Shown: one piece after another, positions 32,896-40,279 of the stretch
Layout of the letters: every line of letters starts with the position of its first letter
Position numbering within the stretch: the stretch's first letter is position 1
Assembly: GCF_042658925.1 (NCBI RefSeq)
Contig: NZ_JBHSRF010000004.1
Span: 191,145 to 255,144 of the forward strand
Direction of reading: 5' to 3'
DNA: 64,000 nt
Source of the DNA: Sphaerisporangium aureirubrum
GTDB lineage: Bacteria > Actinomycetota > Actinomycetes > Streptosporangiales > Streptosporangiaceae
Notes under the pieces: generated by a model
Databases searched by the model: none
Seen by the model: the letters and a program-made list of their open reading frames with translations, nothing else
Told to the model about the DNA's origin: nothing
Translations under genes and position numbers: made by a program

Positions 32896-35800
32896 GTGCG
32901 GGCCCCCTGCTTCCAGGTCGTGGCCGCCTGGACCTCCTCGTCGGCGAGCCCGTCGATCTCCGCGCGGATGATCTCCTCGATCACCGTGGCGAGCTGAGCG
33001 ATCGTGGGCTGCTCGAAGAGGGTGCGCAGCGGCAGTTCGAGGTCGAATGTCTCCTGGATCTGGACGATCACCTGCGCGGCCAGCAGCGAGTGGCCGCCCG
33101 CACGGAAGAAGCTGTTGTGGATGCCGACGGGCGCTTCCAGGGCCTTCGTCCAGATGTCGAGGAGGATCTGTTCGGTCGCGTTGCGCGGCGGGACGAGCCC
33201 TTCGCCCTCCACCAGGGCGGCCAGGTCGGGCCGGGGGAGAGCGCCGCGGTCGAGCTTCCCGCTCGCCGTGCGGGGGATCTCCGGCAGGCAGGTCAGCACC
33301 GAGGGGATCATGTAGCCCGGCAGGCGGTCCCTGAGGTAGCCCTCCAGGCCGTCCGCCGCCGCCTCGTCGCCGAGCGCGGTGTACCCGGCGATGCGCTTGC
33401 CGCCGGAGGGCGACTCCCACACGATCACGGCCGCGTCGCGCACGCCGGGGCACTCGCGCAGCGTCTCCTCGATCTCGCCCAGCTCCACCCTGATCCCGCG
33501 GATCTTGATCTGGTGGTCGGTGCGGCCGAGGAAGGCGATGGTGCCGTCGGGGCGCAGGCACGCGCGGTCACCCGTGCGGTAGAGCCGCCCGGAGTGCCCG
33601 AACGGGTCAGGCACGAATGACTGCGCCGTCCTGCCCGGGTCGCGGTAGTAGCCGCGGGCCAGGACGGGGCCGCCGACGTAGATCTCCCCCCGCACGCCGG
33701 GCGGGACCGGGCGCAGCTCCTCGTCCAGTACGTGGATCCGGTTGTTGGCCAGCGGCCTGCCGATGCGGACCGGGCCGGGCAGCGCGGCGTCGGCCGCGGT
33801 CACCTCGTGCCGGGTGGAGTCGATCGACGCCTCGGTGACGCCCCAGTGGTTGTGCAGGACCGGCCCGCCGGGGCCGAAGCGTTCCAGGAACTGCCGCGCC
33901 AGCTCGGGGCTCAGCGCCTCGCCGCTGGTGCCGACGTGCCGCAGCGCCCGCAGCCCCGCCCGGCGCGCGGGCGTCAGCGACTCCAGCACGAGCGACAACA
34001 TGCTGGGCACGAACAGCACGACCGTCACGTCGTGCTCGGCGACGGCCCGCAGGATCGCGACGGGGTCGCGGTGCGCGCCGGGGGCCATCAGCACGACCCG
34101 CGCGCCGACCATCAGCGGCCAGAAGCATTCGACGGGGGTGTCGTCGAAGACCACGGTGGTCTTCTGCAGGACGGCGTCGCCCGGCCGCAGGCGCATCGTG
34201 TCCTGCATGGCGACCAGGCGGTTGACCCAGCCCCGGTGGGTGGCGGCGACCCCCTTCGGCCGTCCGGTGGATCCCGAGGTGTAGTAGACGGCCACCAGGT
34301 CGTCGGGCGTCGTGCCCGAGGGGAACCCGGCGCACCCGTCCGCCGCCACGGGCACCGGCACGACGCCGTCCGGGACACCGGTACCCGGGTCCGCCAGGCA
34401 GAGCCGGGCGCCCGCGCCGGAAAGGACCTGGGCGATCCGCGCGGGCGGGAACGTCGTCTCCAGCGGCACGTAGCACCCGCCGGCCTTGAGCACGCCGAGC
34501 AGCCCGATCACCAGGTCGGCCGAGCGTTCCAGCAGCACCCCCACCGGCACGTCCGGGCCCACGCCGAGGTCGCGCAGCCGCCGGGCCAGGCCGTTGGCCC
34601 TGGCGTCCAGCTCGGCGTAGGTGAGGCGGACGCGCCCGTCCTCGACCGCGACGGCGCCGGGGGTGCGCCGCGCCTGCTGCTCGATCAGCTCGTGGACGCA
34701 GGCGTCCGGGATGTCGCGCGCGGTGTCGTTCCACCCGGCCACGACCTGGTGACGCTCGCCGGGACTCATGATCTCCAGGTCGGCGAGCGAGGCTCCCGCC
34801 GCCACCCCCTCCAGCACGCGCAGGTAGGCCCCGGCCAGCCGCTCGGCGGTCGCCCGGTCGAACAGGTCGGTCGCGTACTCCAGCACGCCGAGCAGCGACC
34901 CGTCGGCGCGCCGCTCCAGGTGCAGGGTGAGGTCGAACTTCGCGACGTTCCAGGAGCTCAGTACGTCCCGCAGCGCGTCGTCGGCCCCGGGGTCCTCGTC
35001 GACCAGCTCGAACATGACCTGGAACAGCGGGGACACCGACAGGTCGCGCTCGGGCCGGACCGCCTCGATGAGCTGCTCGAACGGCAGCTCCTGGTGCGCG
35101 AACGCGCCGAGCGCCGCCTGCCGGGCCCGCTCCACCGCGTCCTCGAACCGCTCGGCGCCGGAAAGGTCGCACCGCAGCACGAGGGAGTTGACGAAGAAGC
35201 CGACGAGGTCGTCCAGCTCGGGACGCAGGCGACCGGCCACCGGGGTGCCCAGCACCACGTCACGGGTGCCGCACAGGCGGGCGAGCAGGCAGCAGTAGGC
35301 GGCCATGAAGACCATGAAGGCCGTCGCGCCCTGCCGCCGCCCGAGCTCCAGCACCGGCTCGGCGACCGAGGAGCCGATCTCGAAGGTGTGCACCGCCCCG
35401 GCGGGGGAGCGGCGCTGCGGCCGGGGGCGGTCGGCGGGCAGGTCGAGCGGCGTGATCCCGTCCAGCCGGGTCCGCCAGTAGTCCAGCTCGCCGCGCAGGA
35501 CGTCGTCGCCGAGCCGCCGCTCCTGCCAGCCGGCGAAGTCCGCGTACTGGAGGGGAAGGTCCGGAAGGTGTGGCTCGCGGCCCTCGGCGAGCGCCGCGCA
35601 CAGTTCGAGGAGGTCGCGCCGCAGGATCACCGTCGACAGGCCGTCGCAGGCGATGTGGTGGACGATCAGGACGAGGCGGCCGTCGTCGCACAGCGTGGCC
35701 CGCCAGACGGGTCCCGCGGCGAGGTCGAAGCCGTAGCCGGTCTCCGCGCGCAGCACGTGCGCCAGGTCGTCACGCGACACGGCGAGCTCGACCACCGGCT

Positions 35801-37781
35801 TGCCGGCGACGACCTGCCTGGGCTCGCCGTCCCGCGTCCGGTAGGTCGTCCGCAGGATCTCGTGCCGGGCGGCCAGCGCGTGCAGCGCGTCGCGCACCAG
35901 CGCGGGCTCGGCCGCCGGGGGCAGGGGCACCACCAGAGGCACGATGTACTCCGGGCTGCCCGGCTCCAGGCGGTCCAGGAACCAGAGCCGGCGCTGCCCC
36001 GACGAGAGCGGCAGGGCGCCGGACCGCGCGGCCCTGGGGATGGCGGAACCCGCGTTTCCCTGGCCGCTCAGCAGCTCGGCCTGGGCGCGCACGGTGGAGG
36101 CGGCGTACAGGTCGGCCACGGGGATGGCGGCGCCCCACCGGCGGTTCAGCCGGGCCGCCAGCTTCGGCACCAGCAGGGAGTAGCCACCGAGCTGGAAGAA
36201 GTCGTCGCCGGGGCCCGCCTGGACGCCGGGAAGGAGCTCCGCCCACACCTGCCGGACCAGTTCCTCGGCCGCGTCGCGCGGCGGCGGCGTGTCGCTCCCC
36301 GCGTGGTGCTCCACCGCGGGCAGCGCCGCCCGGTCGAGCTTCCCGTTCGGGGTGCGGGGAAGGGTGGAAAGGCTCACGAAGTGGGTGGGCACGTACTCGG
36401 ACGGCAGCCTGTCGCGCAGGAAGGCCCGCAGCTCGGCGGCGGGCACGTCGCCCACCACGTAGCCGACGAGCAGGTTGCCCCGCTCGGCCACGGCCGCCGC
36501 CGGCACGCCGGGGTGGCGCACCAGCGCCTCCTCCACCTCGCCCGGCTCGATGCGGACGCCGCGCACCTTGAGCTGCTGGTCGACGCGGCCGAGGAACTCC
36601 AGCGCGCCGCCAGGCGGCCGCCGCACCAGGTCGCCCGTGCGGTAGAGGCGCGTCCCGTCCGGGCCCGGCACGAAGCGGTCGGCGGTGAGCGCGGGGGCAC
36701 CGAGGTAGCCGCGGGCCACCCCCTCCCCGCCGATGTACAGCTCGCCGGGCTCGCCGTCCGTCACCGGGCCGCCGTCGCGGCCGAGAACGACGGCGGTGGT
36801 GCCGCCGATGGGCTCGCCGATCGGCACGGGACCGTCCTGGCCGGGCACGTAGCGCCCCTCGACGCAGCCGATCGTGCACTCGGTGGGGCCGTAGGCGTTC
36901 CACAGCTCGCCCGCGCCGAGCGACCGCGCCACGCGCGCGGCCACCCCCGAGTCGAACCGCTCACCGCCCGCGTACACCAGGCGCGGCCGGGAACCGGGCG
37001 GCACGGCCTCCTCGCTCATGACGGCGAGCATCGACGGCACGGCCTGCATCACCGTGACCCCGCGCTCCACGACGGCGCGGACGACGGCCCGCGCGTCCTT
37101 GGTCATGTCCCCCGAGCCGATGACCACCGTGGCCCCGGCGAGCAGAGGGACGAACATCTCCCAGACGGAGCCGTCGAAGCCGATGGGGGTGCGCAGCAGC
37201 ACCCGGTCGCCGGGGACGATCGCGTGGCGCCGGACGGAGTCCATGACGCGGTTGAGCACACCCCGGTGGGTGACCACGACCCCCTTCGGGCGGCCGGTCG
37301 AGCCGGAGGTGTACATCACGTACGCGGCGTTGTCCGGGTCGCACCCGGCGCCGCTTCCGCCCGCGACGGCGCCGGCCTGTGCCGGTCCTCCGGCCGCGAC
37401 GGCGCCGGACCGCGCCGACTCCGTGGCGGTGAGGATCGCGGTGTCGTCGAGGACGACGGACGCTCCGGTGTCGCCGAGGATGAGCCCGCGCCGCTCCTCC
37501 GGCAGGCCGGGGTCGAGCGGGACGTAGGCCGCCCCCGCCTTCAGCACGCCGAGGATGGCCGTCACCATGCCGGGGCCGACGGGGAAACTCACCCCGACGG
37601 TCGTCTCCGGGCCCGCCCCCGCGTCGCGCAGGGTGAGCGCGACGGCGGTGGCGGCGGAGTCCAGCTCACCGTAGGTCAGGTTGCCTTCGGCGGAGTCGAC
37701 GGCGACGGCGCCGGGTTCACGGGCCGCGAGCCGTTCGAAGACCTCGTGCAGGCACGCGGCTTCCCGGCCGGCGAGGCTCAT
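32892..37781 (-). CDS. NRPS-B: A-PCP-C-A-PCP
   Basis: 1629 aa. Domains: A1 ~15–510 (YTSGSTG ~157), PCP1 ~515–580 (GGYSLL, Ser ~534, with Tyr where Asp/His is usual), C ~595–1015 (HHIACDG ~710), A2 ~1030–1510 (YTSGSTG ~1167), PCP2 ~1535–1600 (GGHSLL). It starts directly with an A domain, which complements the orphan C domain at the end of NRPS-A. By-eye codes are A1 DGWQVAAIG and A2 DDVLVTHID; neither matches a code I can assign. A2 has NHWGVTE in place of NxYGPTE, so its pocket is unusual and probably takes a non-proteinogenic residue. The ATG overlaps the stop of a 17-codon upstream frame. Downstream is NRPS-C, overlapping by four bases. Confidence 0.92.
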   Translation of the reverse strand: MSLAGREAACLHEVFERLAAREPGAVAVDSAEGNLTYGELDSAATAVALTLRDAGAGPETTVGVSFPVGPGMVTAILGVLKAGAAYVPLDPGLPEERRGLILGDTGASVVLDDTAILTATESARSGAVAAGGPAQAGAVAGGSGAGCDPDNAAYVMYTSGSTGRPKGVVVTHRGVLNRVMDSVRRHAIVPGDRVLLRTPIGFDGSVWEMFVPLLAGATVVIGSGDMTKDARAVVRAVVERGVTVMQAVPSMLAVMSEEAVPPGSRPRLVYAGGERFDSGVAARVARSLGAGELWNAYGPTECTIGCVEGRYVPGQDGPVPIGEPIGGTTAVVLGRDGGPVTDGEPGELYIGGEGVARGYLGAPALTADRFVPGPDGTRLYRTGDLVRRPPGGALEFLGRVDQQLKVRGVRIEPGEVEEALVRHPGVPAAAVAERGNLLVGYVVGDVPAAELRAFLRDRLPSEYVPTHFVSLSTLPRTPNGKLDRAALPAVEHHAGSDTPPPRDAAEELVRQVWAELLPGVQAGPGDDFFQLGGYSLLVPKLAARLNRRWGAAIPVADLYAASTVRAQAELLSGQGNAGSAIPRAARSGALPLSSGQRRLWFLDRLEPGSPEYIVPLVVPLPPAAEPALVRDALHALAARHEILRTTYRTRDGEPRQVVAGKPVVELAVSRDDLAHVLRAETGYGFDLAAGPVWRATLCDDGRLVLIVHHIACDGLSTVILRRDLLELCAALAEGREPHLPDLPLQYADFAGWQERRLGDDVLRGELDYWRTRLDGITPLDLPADRPRPQRRSPAGAVHTFEIGSSVAEPVLELGRRQGATAFMVFMAAYCCLLARLCGTRDVVLGTPVAGRLRPELDDLVGFFVNSLVLRCDLSGAERFEDAVERARQAALGAFAHQELPFEQLIEAVRPERDLSVSPLFQVMFELVDEDPGADDALRDVLSSWNVAKFDLTLHLERRADGSLLGVLEYATDLFDRATAERLAGAYLRVLEGVAAGASLADLEIMSPGERHQVVAGWNDTARDIPDACVHELIEQQARRTPGAVAVEDGRVRLTYAELDARANGLARRLRDLGVGPDVPVGVLLERSADLVIGLLGVLKAGGCYVPLETTFPPARIAQVLSGAGARLCLADPGTGVPDGVVPVPVAADGCAGFPSGTTPDDLVAVYYTSGSTGRPKGVAATHRGWVNRLVAMQDTMRLRPGDAVLQKTTVVFDDTPVECFWPLMVGARVVLMAPGAHRDPVAILRAVAEHDVTVVLFVPSMLSLVLESLTPARRAGLRALRHVGTSGEALSPELARQFLERFGPGGPVLHNHWGVTEASIDSTRHEVTAADAALPGPVRIGRPLANNRIHVLDEELRPVPPGVRGEIYVGGPVLARGYYRDPGRTAQSFVPDPFGHSGRLYRTGDRACLRPDGTIAFLGRTDHQIKIRGIRVELGEIEETLRECPGVRDAAVIVWESPSGGKRIAGYTALGDEAAADGLEGYLRDRLPGYMIPSVLTCLPEIPRTASGKLDRGALPRPDLAALVEGEGLVPPRNATEQILLDIWTKALEAPVGIHNSFFRAGGHSLLAAQVIVQIQETFDLELPLRTLFEQPTIAQLATVIEEIIRAEIDGLADEEVQAATTWKQGART

Positions 37782-37831
37782 CGGGCCCCGCCGTTCACGC
37801 CGGCGGTCGCGTCGCGGTGGTCGTCGGACAT
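37778..37831 (-). CDS. Possible 17-residue leader ORF coupled to NRPS-B
   Basis: An ATG at 37831 preceded by GGAAAGGGG at suitable spacing opens MSDDHRDATAGVNGGAR and stops with TGA in an ATGA overlap with the NRPS-B start. NRPS-B itself has only a weak ribosome-binding sequence. The arrangement resembles a leader cistron that delivers ribosomes to the long NRPS gene. Its length is too short to judge by coding bias, so it could be chance; the good ribosome site and exact overlap favour translation. Confidence 0.45.
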   Translation of the reverse strand: MSDDHRDATAGVNGGAR

Positions 37832-38049
37832 CGAGCACCCCTTTCCGTGCTGGAACGAATGCGAGTCTTCAAGCGCGGGTCCTCACGGGGGTATTGCCGC
37901 GGTATCACCAGGCGCTTCAGGGGGCGTTGCCCGACACAGGCAACAGGTCAACACTTTCCTCCCAGCCGGACGCTGGCCGAGGGTGGGCGACATGGCGCCA
38001 GGTGATCCGCCTGCCGCCCCTTTGTCCCGACGTGCGCGGAGGCGCTGCA
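37832..38049. promoter_or_regulatory. Divergent control region between NRPS-B operon and oxygenase gene
   Basis: This 218-bp region separates the minus-strand NRPS-B operon from the plus-strand oxygenase. It holds a GTTGCC/GGCAAC inverted repeat (37925–37944) that runs into AGGCAACAGGTCAACACTT (37938–37956). The same 19 bases occur in the same orientation relative to NRPS-A at 46626–46644. In this copy three near-heptamers follow each other (CGACACA, GGCAACA, GGTCAACA), a direct-repeat layout of the kind SARP regulators bind. CGGAGG (38037–38042) is the ribosome-binding site of the oxygenase gene. Confidence 0.65.
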
Positions 38050-39069
38050 ATGAATCTGAGAACGAACACCCTCGACATCGCGGAGCCCGTATTCGCCGAC
38101 GATCACGCGGAGAGGTTCTGGCGTGACGGGTTCGCGGGACCCTTCCCCCTCGACATCGACCCGCGCCGGGTCAGGGACCTCGCGGAGCGGATGGCCGACA
38201 TCGCCGACGGCCGGCGGCACAGCCCCGTCTACGGCCGCCACTCCCATCGCGACTGGCATCTCGTCGACACCGAGCTGGAGGCACTGCTGACCCAGGAGGC
38301 GATCGTCGAGAAGGTCATCCCGATCCTCGGCAAGGACCTGCTGATGTGGCGGTCGAAGATCTTCCACAAGGCCCCGGGCGCCAGTGCGATCGGCTGGCAC
38401 CAGGAGTGGGGGCTCTTCGACGGCGAGGAGATCGGCAACTCGGTGCCCGCCCTGCGTCCGGCCGCCCCCGAGGAGGGCATCTGGGACCTCACCGTGTGGA
38501 TCGCCCTGGACGACGTCACCGACGAGAACGGCCCGTTGCAGTTCGCCCCGGGCAGCCAGAACACCAGGGTGCCCTGGAAGAAGGTGCCGATGACCGACTC
38601 CGCGTTCTACGACGAGCCGTTCCACGGCCTCGCCAAGGAGGAGATCGTCCGGCGCACCGAGGCGAGCGAGCTGCTGCTGGACATCGAGACGACCGGCTGG
38701 CTGGACGGCGTGGACGTCGCCGGGATCAGCCGCGAGCGGCTCGTCGACCACCTCGAAGGCCGTTTCCGCGGCCTGCAGGCCAAGTACACCGACTTCCGCC
38801 CCGCGTCCGTCTCGACGGCCACCATGCCCGCCGGGCACTTCGTGATCTTCAGTGAGCGCACCATGCACGGCTCGCCCGCGAACCTCTCCGACCGCCGCAG
38901 GACCGCCGTCAACTGCAGGATCACCAAGTCCGACACGCTGGTGTACCCGGGGCGCCTGACCGGTGAGTACGTCGACGGCTCCAACCTCGACGTGCGGGGG
39001 CACGAGAGCATCCTCGTCTCCGGCTCGCCGCTGGAGAGCCGCAACGTCTGGCGGCTGCCCGCCGCCTGA
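38050..39069 (+). CDS. Fe(II)/2-oxoglutarate oxygenase, phytanoyl-CoA/SyrB2-like with HxE ligands
   Basis: 339 aa; ATG preceded by CGGAGG. The cupin core has GWHQEW (His117, Glu119), DLTVWIALDDVTDENGPLQFAPGSQ, distal MHGS (His273), and an arginine for 2-oxoglutarate in RRRTAVNCRI. The layout follows the SyrB2 halogenase subgroup of the phytanoyl-CoA dioxygenase family. In SyrB2 the second position of the His-x-Ala motif is alanine, leaving room for chloride; here it is glutamate, restoring the facial triad. So hydroxylation (or desaturation/ring formation) is expected, not chlorination. SyrB2-type enzymes act on carrier-protein-bound amino acids, matching the neighbouring NRPS genes. It is transcribed divergently from NRPS-B and ends convergent with the SARP gene. 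Confidence 0.85.
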   Translation: MNLRTNTLDIAEPVFADDHAERFWRDGFAGPFPLDIDPRRVRDLAERMADIADGRRHSPVYGRHSHRDWHLVDTELEALLTQEAIVEKVIPILGKDLLMWRSKIFHKAPGASAIGWHQEWGLFDGEEIGNSVPALRPAAPEEGIWDLTVWIALDDVTDENGPLQFAPGSQNTRVPWKKVPMTDSAFYDEPFHGLAKEEIVRRTEASELLLDIETTGWLDGVDVAGISRERLVDHLEGRFRGLQAKYTDFRPASVSTATMPAGHFVIFSERTMHGSPANLSDRRRTAVNCRITKSDTLVYPGRLTGEYVDGSNLDVRGHESILVSGSPLESRNVWRLPAA

Positions 39070-39097
39070 CGCCGTACGTCCCCGGAATCGCCAGAAA

Positions 39098-39128
39098 CCC
39101 GGTGGAGATCTCCTCGATCTCCACCGGG
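39098..39128. terminator. Bidirectional hairpin terminator
   Basis: A perfect 12-bp inverted repeat (CCCGGTGGAGAT / ATCTCCACCGGG) with a seven-base loop lies between the convergent oxygenase (ends 39069) and SARP (ends 39149) genes. It can stop transcription from both sides. Confidence 0.85.
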
Positions 39129-39148
39129 GCGTGGCAGGGGACGAAGCG

Positions 39149-40057
39149 TCAGGCGATCAGACGTTCCCGCAGCAGCGCCGCGGCCCGCCGCTCGTCGTCG
39201 GCCAGCACGGCCGCGTGCAGGCGACGCAGCCCGTGGCCCGGCTCGATGCCCAGCAGGGAGACGAGGACCTCGCGCGTGGCGAGGTAGGTCTCCAGGGCGT
39301 CCGCCCGGCGGCCCGACTGGTACAGCGCCAGGATCAGGTACGCCGACAGCCTCTCCCGCGTCGGCTGGTCGGCCACCGCCACCGTCAGCTCGCCCACGAG
39401 CTCGGACGCGTGGCCCGTGCGCAGCCGCAGCTCCACGTACTCCTCGTACGTCGACCATCGCAGCTCGTCCAGCCAGGTGCCCCTGGACTGCAGGAAACGG
39501 CTGTGGAACCCGGCCAGCGCCGACCCGCGCCACGCCTGGAGCGCCTGCTGGAACACGCGGGCGGCCTCACCCGTCCGCTCGTCGTGGGCGGCGCCGCGGG
39601 CGCGGTCGCGCAACCGCTCGAACCGGTGGAAGTCCACCGACTCGTCGTCAAGACTCAACTGGTAGCCCCCGGGGCGGGTGTGGATCAGTGTGTCGTGCCC
39701 GAGGGACTCGAACAGGCGCCTCAGCTGCGAGACGCACATCTGGATCTGCTTGTGCGCGGTGGGCGGGGGGTCGTCCTCCCACACCGCCTCCACCAGGCGG
39801 TCCACGGCCACGACGCTGTTGGCGTCGAGCAACATGGCCGCCAGCACCGCGCGCTGGCGATAGGACGGCAGCTCGACCGTGTCCCCCTCGGCCTCGATCT
39901 CCAGCGGGCCGAGGAGGCGGAACCCGAGGTCCGCGCTCTCGCGCGGCGCCACGGCGGGTGCCGGGGGAGCGGCGTCCGGGTGGCGCGCCTGGTGGTGGTC
40001 TCTGGTCGCCGGGCGGAAGCCGCCCCGATGGGCGGGCAGCGTGTGGATCAAGCCCAT
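39149..40057 (-). CDS. SARP-family transcriptional activator (winged HTH + BTAD)
   Basis: 302 aa. After a ~40-residue disordered Pro/His/Ala N-terminus, the OmpR-type winged helix runs ~43–135 (FRLLGPLEIEAEGDTVELP, RAVLAAMLL, VEAVWEDDPPPTAHKQIQMCVSQLRRLF, TRPGGYQLSL). The bacterial transcriptional activation domain runs ~140–290 (VDFHRFERL, LAGFHSRFLQSRGTWLDELRW, RLSAYLILALYQSGRRADALETY). This is the short SARP class that activates antibiotic clusters by binding direct repeats over the -35 region. The ATG shares one base with the mbtH stop (TGATG), so the regulator is made as the last gene of the NRPS-A operon. That gives possible positive feedback. The repeated element at 37938 and 46626 is the natural candidate target. 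Confidence 0.9.
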   Translation of the reverse strand: MGLIHTLPAHRGGFRPATRDHHQARHPDAAPPAPAVAPRESADLGFRLLGPLEIEAEGDTVELPSYRQRAVLAAMLLDANSVVAVDRLVEAVWEDDPPPTAHKQIQMCVSQLRRLFESLGHDTLIHTRPGGYQLSLDDESVDFHRFERLRDRARGAAHDERTGEAARVFQQALQAWRGSALAGFHSRFLQSRGTWLDELRWSTYEEYVELRLRTGHASELVGELTVAVADQPTRERLSAYLILALYQSGRRADALETYLATREVLVSLLGIEPGHGLRRLHAAVLADDERRAAALLRERLIA

Positions 40058-40263
40058 CAGGCGCCTCCCTTTTCGGCCATACGCCGGCGCAGGCTCAGGG
40101 GGCGCATGTCGGTCCAGACCCTCTCGATGTGGGCCAGGCACACGTCCTTCGGACCCTCGACGCCGTCCTTGTGCCAGCCCGAGGGGGGCTCGCGGTCCGC
40201 GCGCCAGATGGAGTACTGCTCTTCATCGTTGAGGACGACGCTGTAGATGAGTTCGCCGGACAT
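40057..40263 (-). CDS. MbtH-like protein
   Basis: 68 aa. All hallmarks are present: NDEEQYSIW, PPSGWHKDGVEGPKDVCLAHIERVWTDMRPLSLRRRM. MbtH proteins bind NRPS adenylation domains and are needed for their folding and activity. AAGGAG lies six bases before the ATG. It sits 16 bp after NRPS-A and shares one base with the SARP gene. It presumably serves several of the A domains of all three NRPS proteins, being the only copy in the window. Confidence 0.97.
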   Translation of the reverse strand: MSGELIYSVVLNDEEQYSIWRADREPPSGWHKDGVEGPKDVCLAHIERVWTDMRPLSLRRRMAEKGGA

Positions 40264-40279
40264 GGGACTCCTTGTTTCT

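Noticed and set aside
25345..32997. A very long open frame antisense to NRPS-C (and similar ones opposite NRPS-A, NRPS-B and the GH3 gene)
   Set aside because: High-GC codon bias leaves antisense frames open; their translations are Arg/Gly/Val/His-rich low-complexity sequence with no motifs, while the opposite strand holds clear NRPS or hydrolase domains.
38050..39069. Non-haem iron halogenase
   Set aside because: The scaffold resembles SyrB2, but the chloride-site residue is Glu (HQE), which blocks halide binding.
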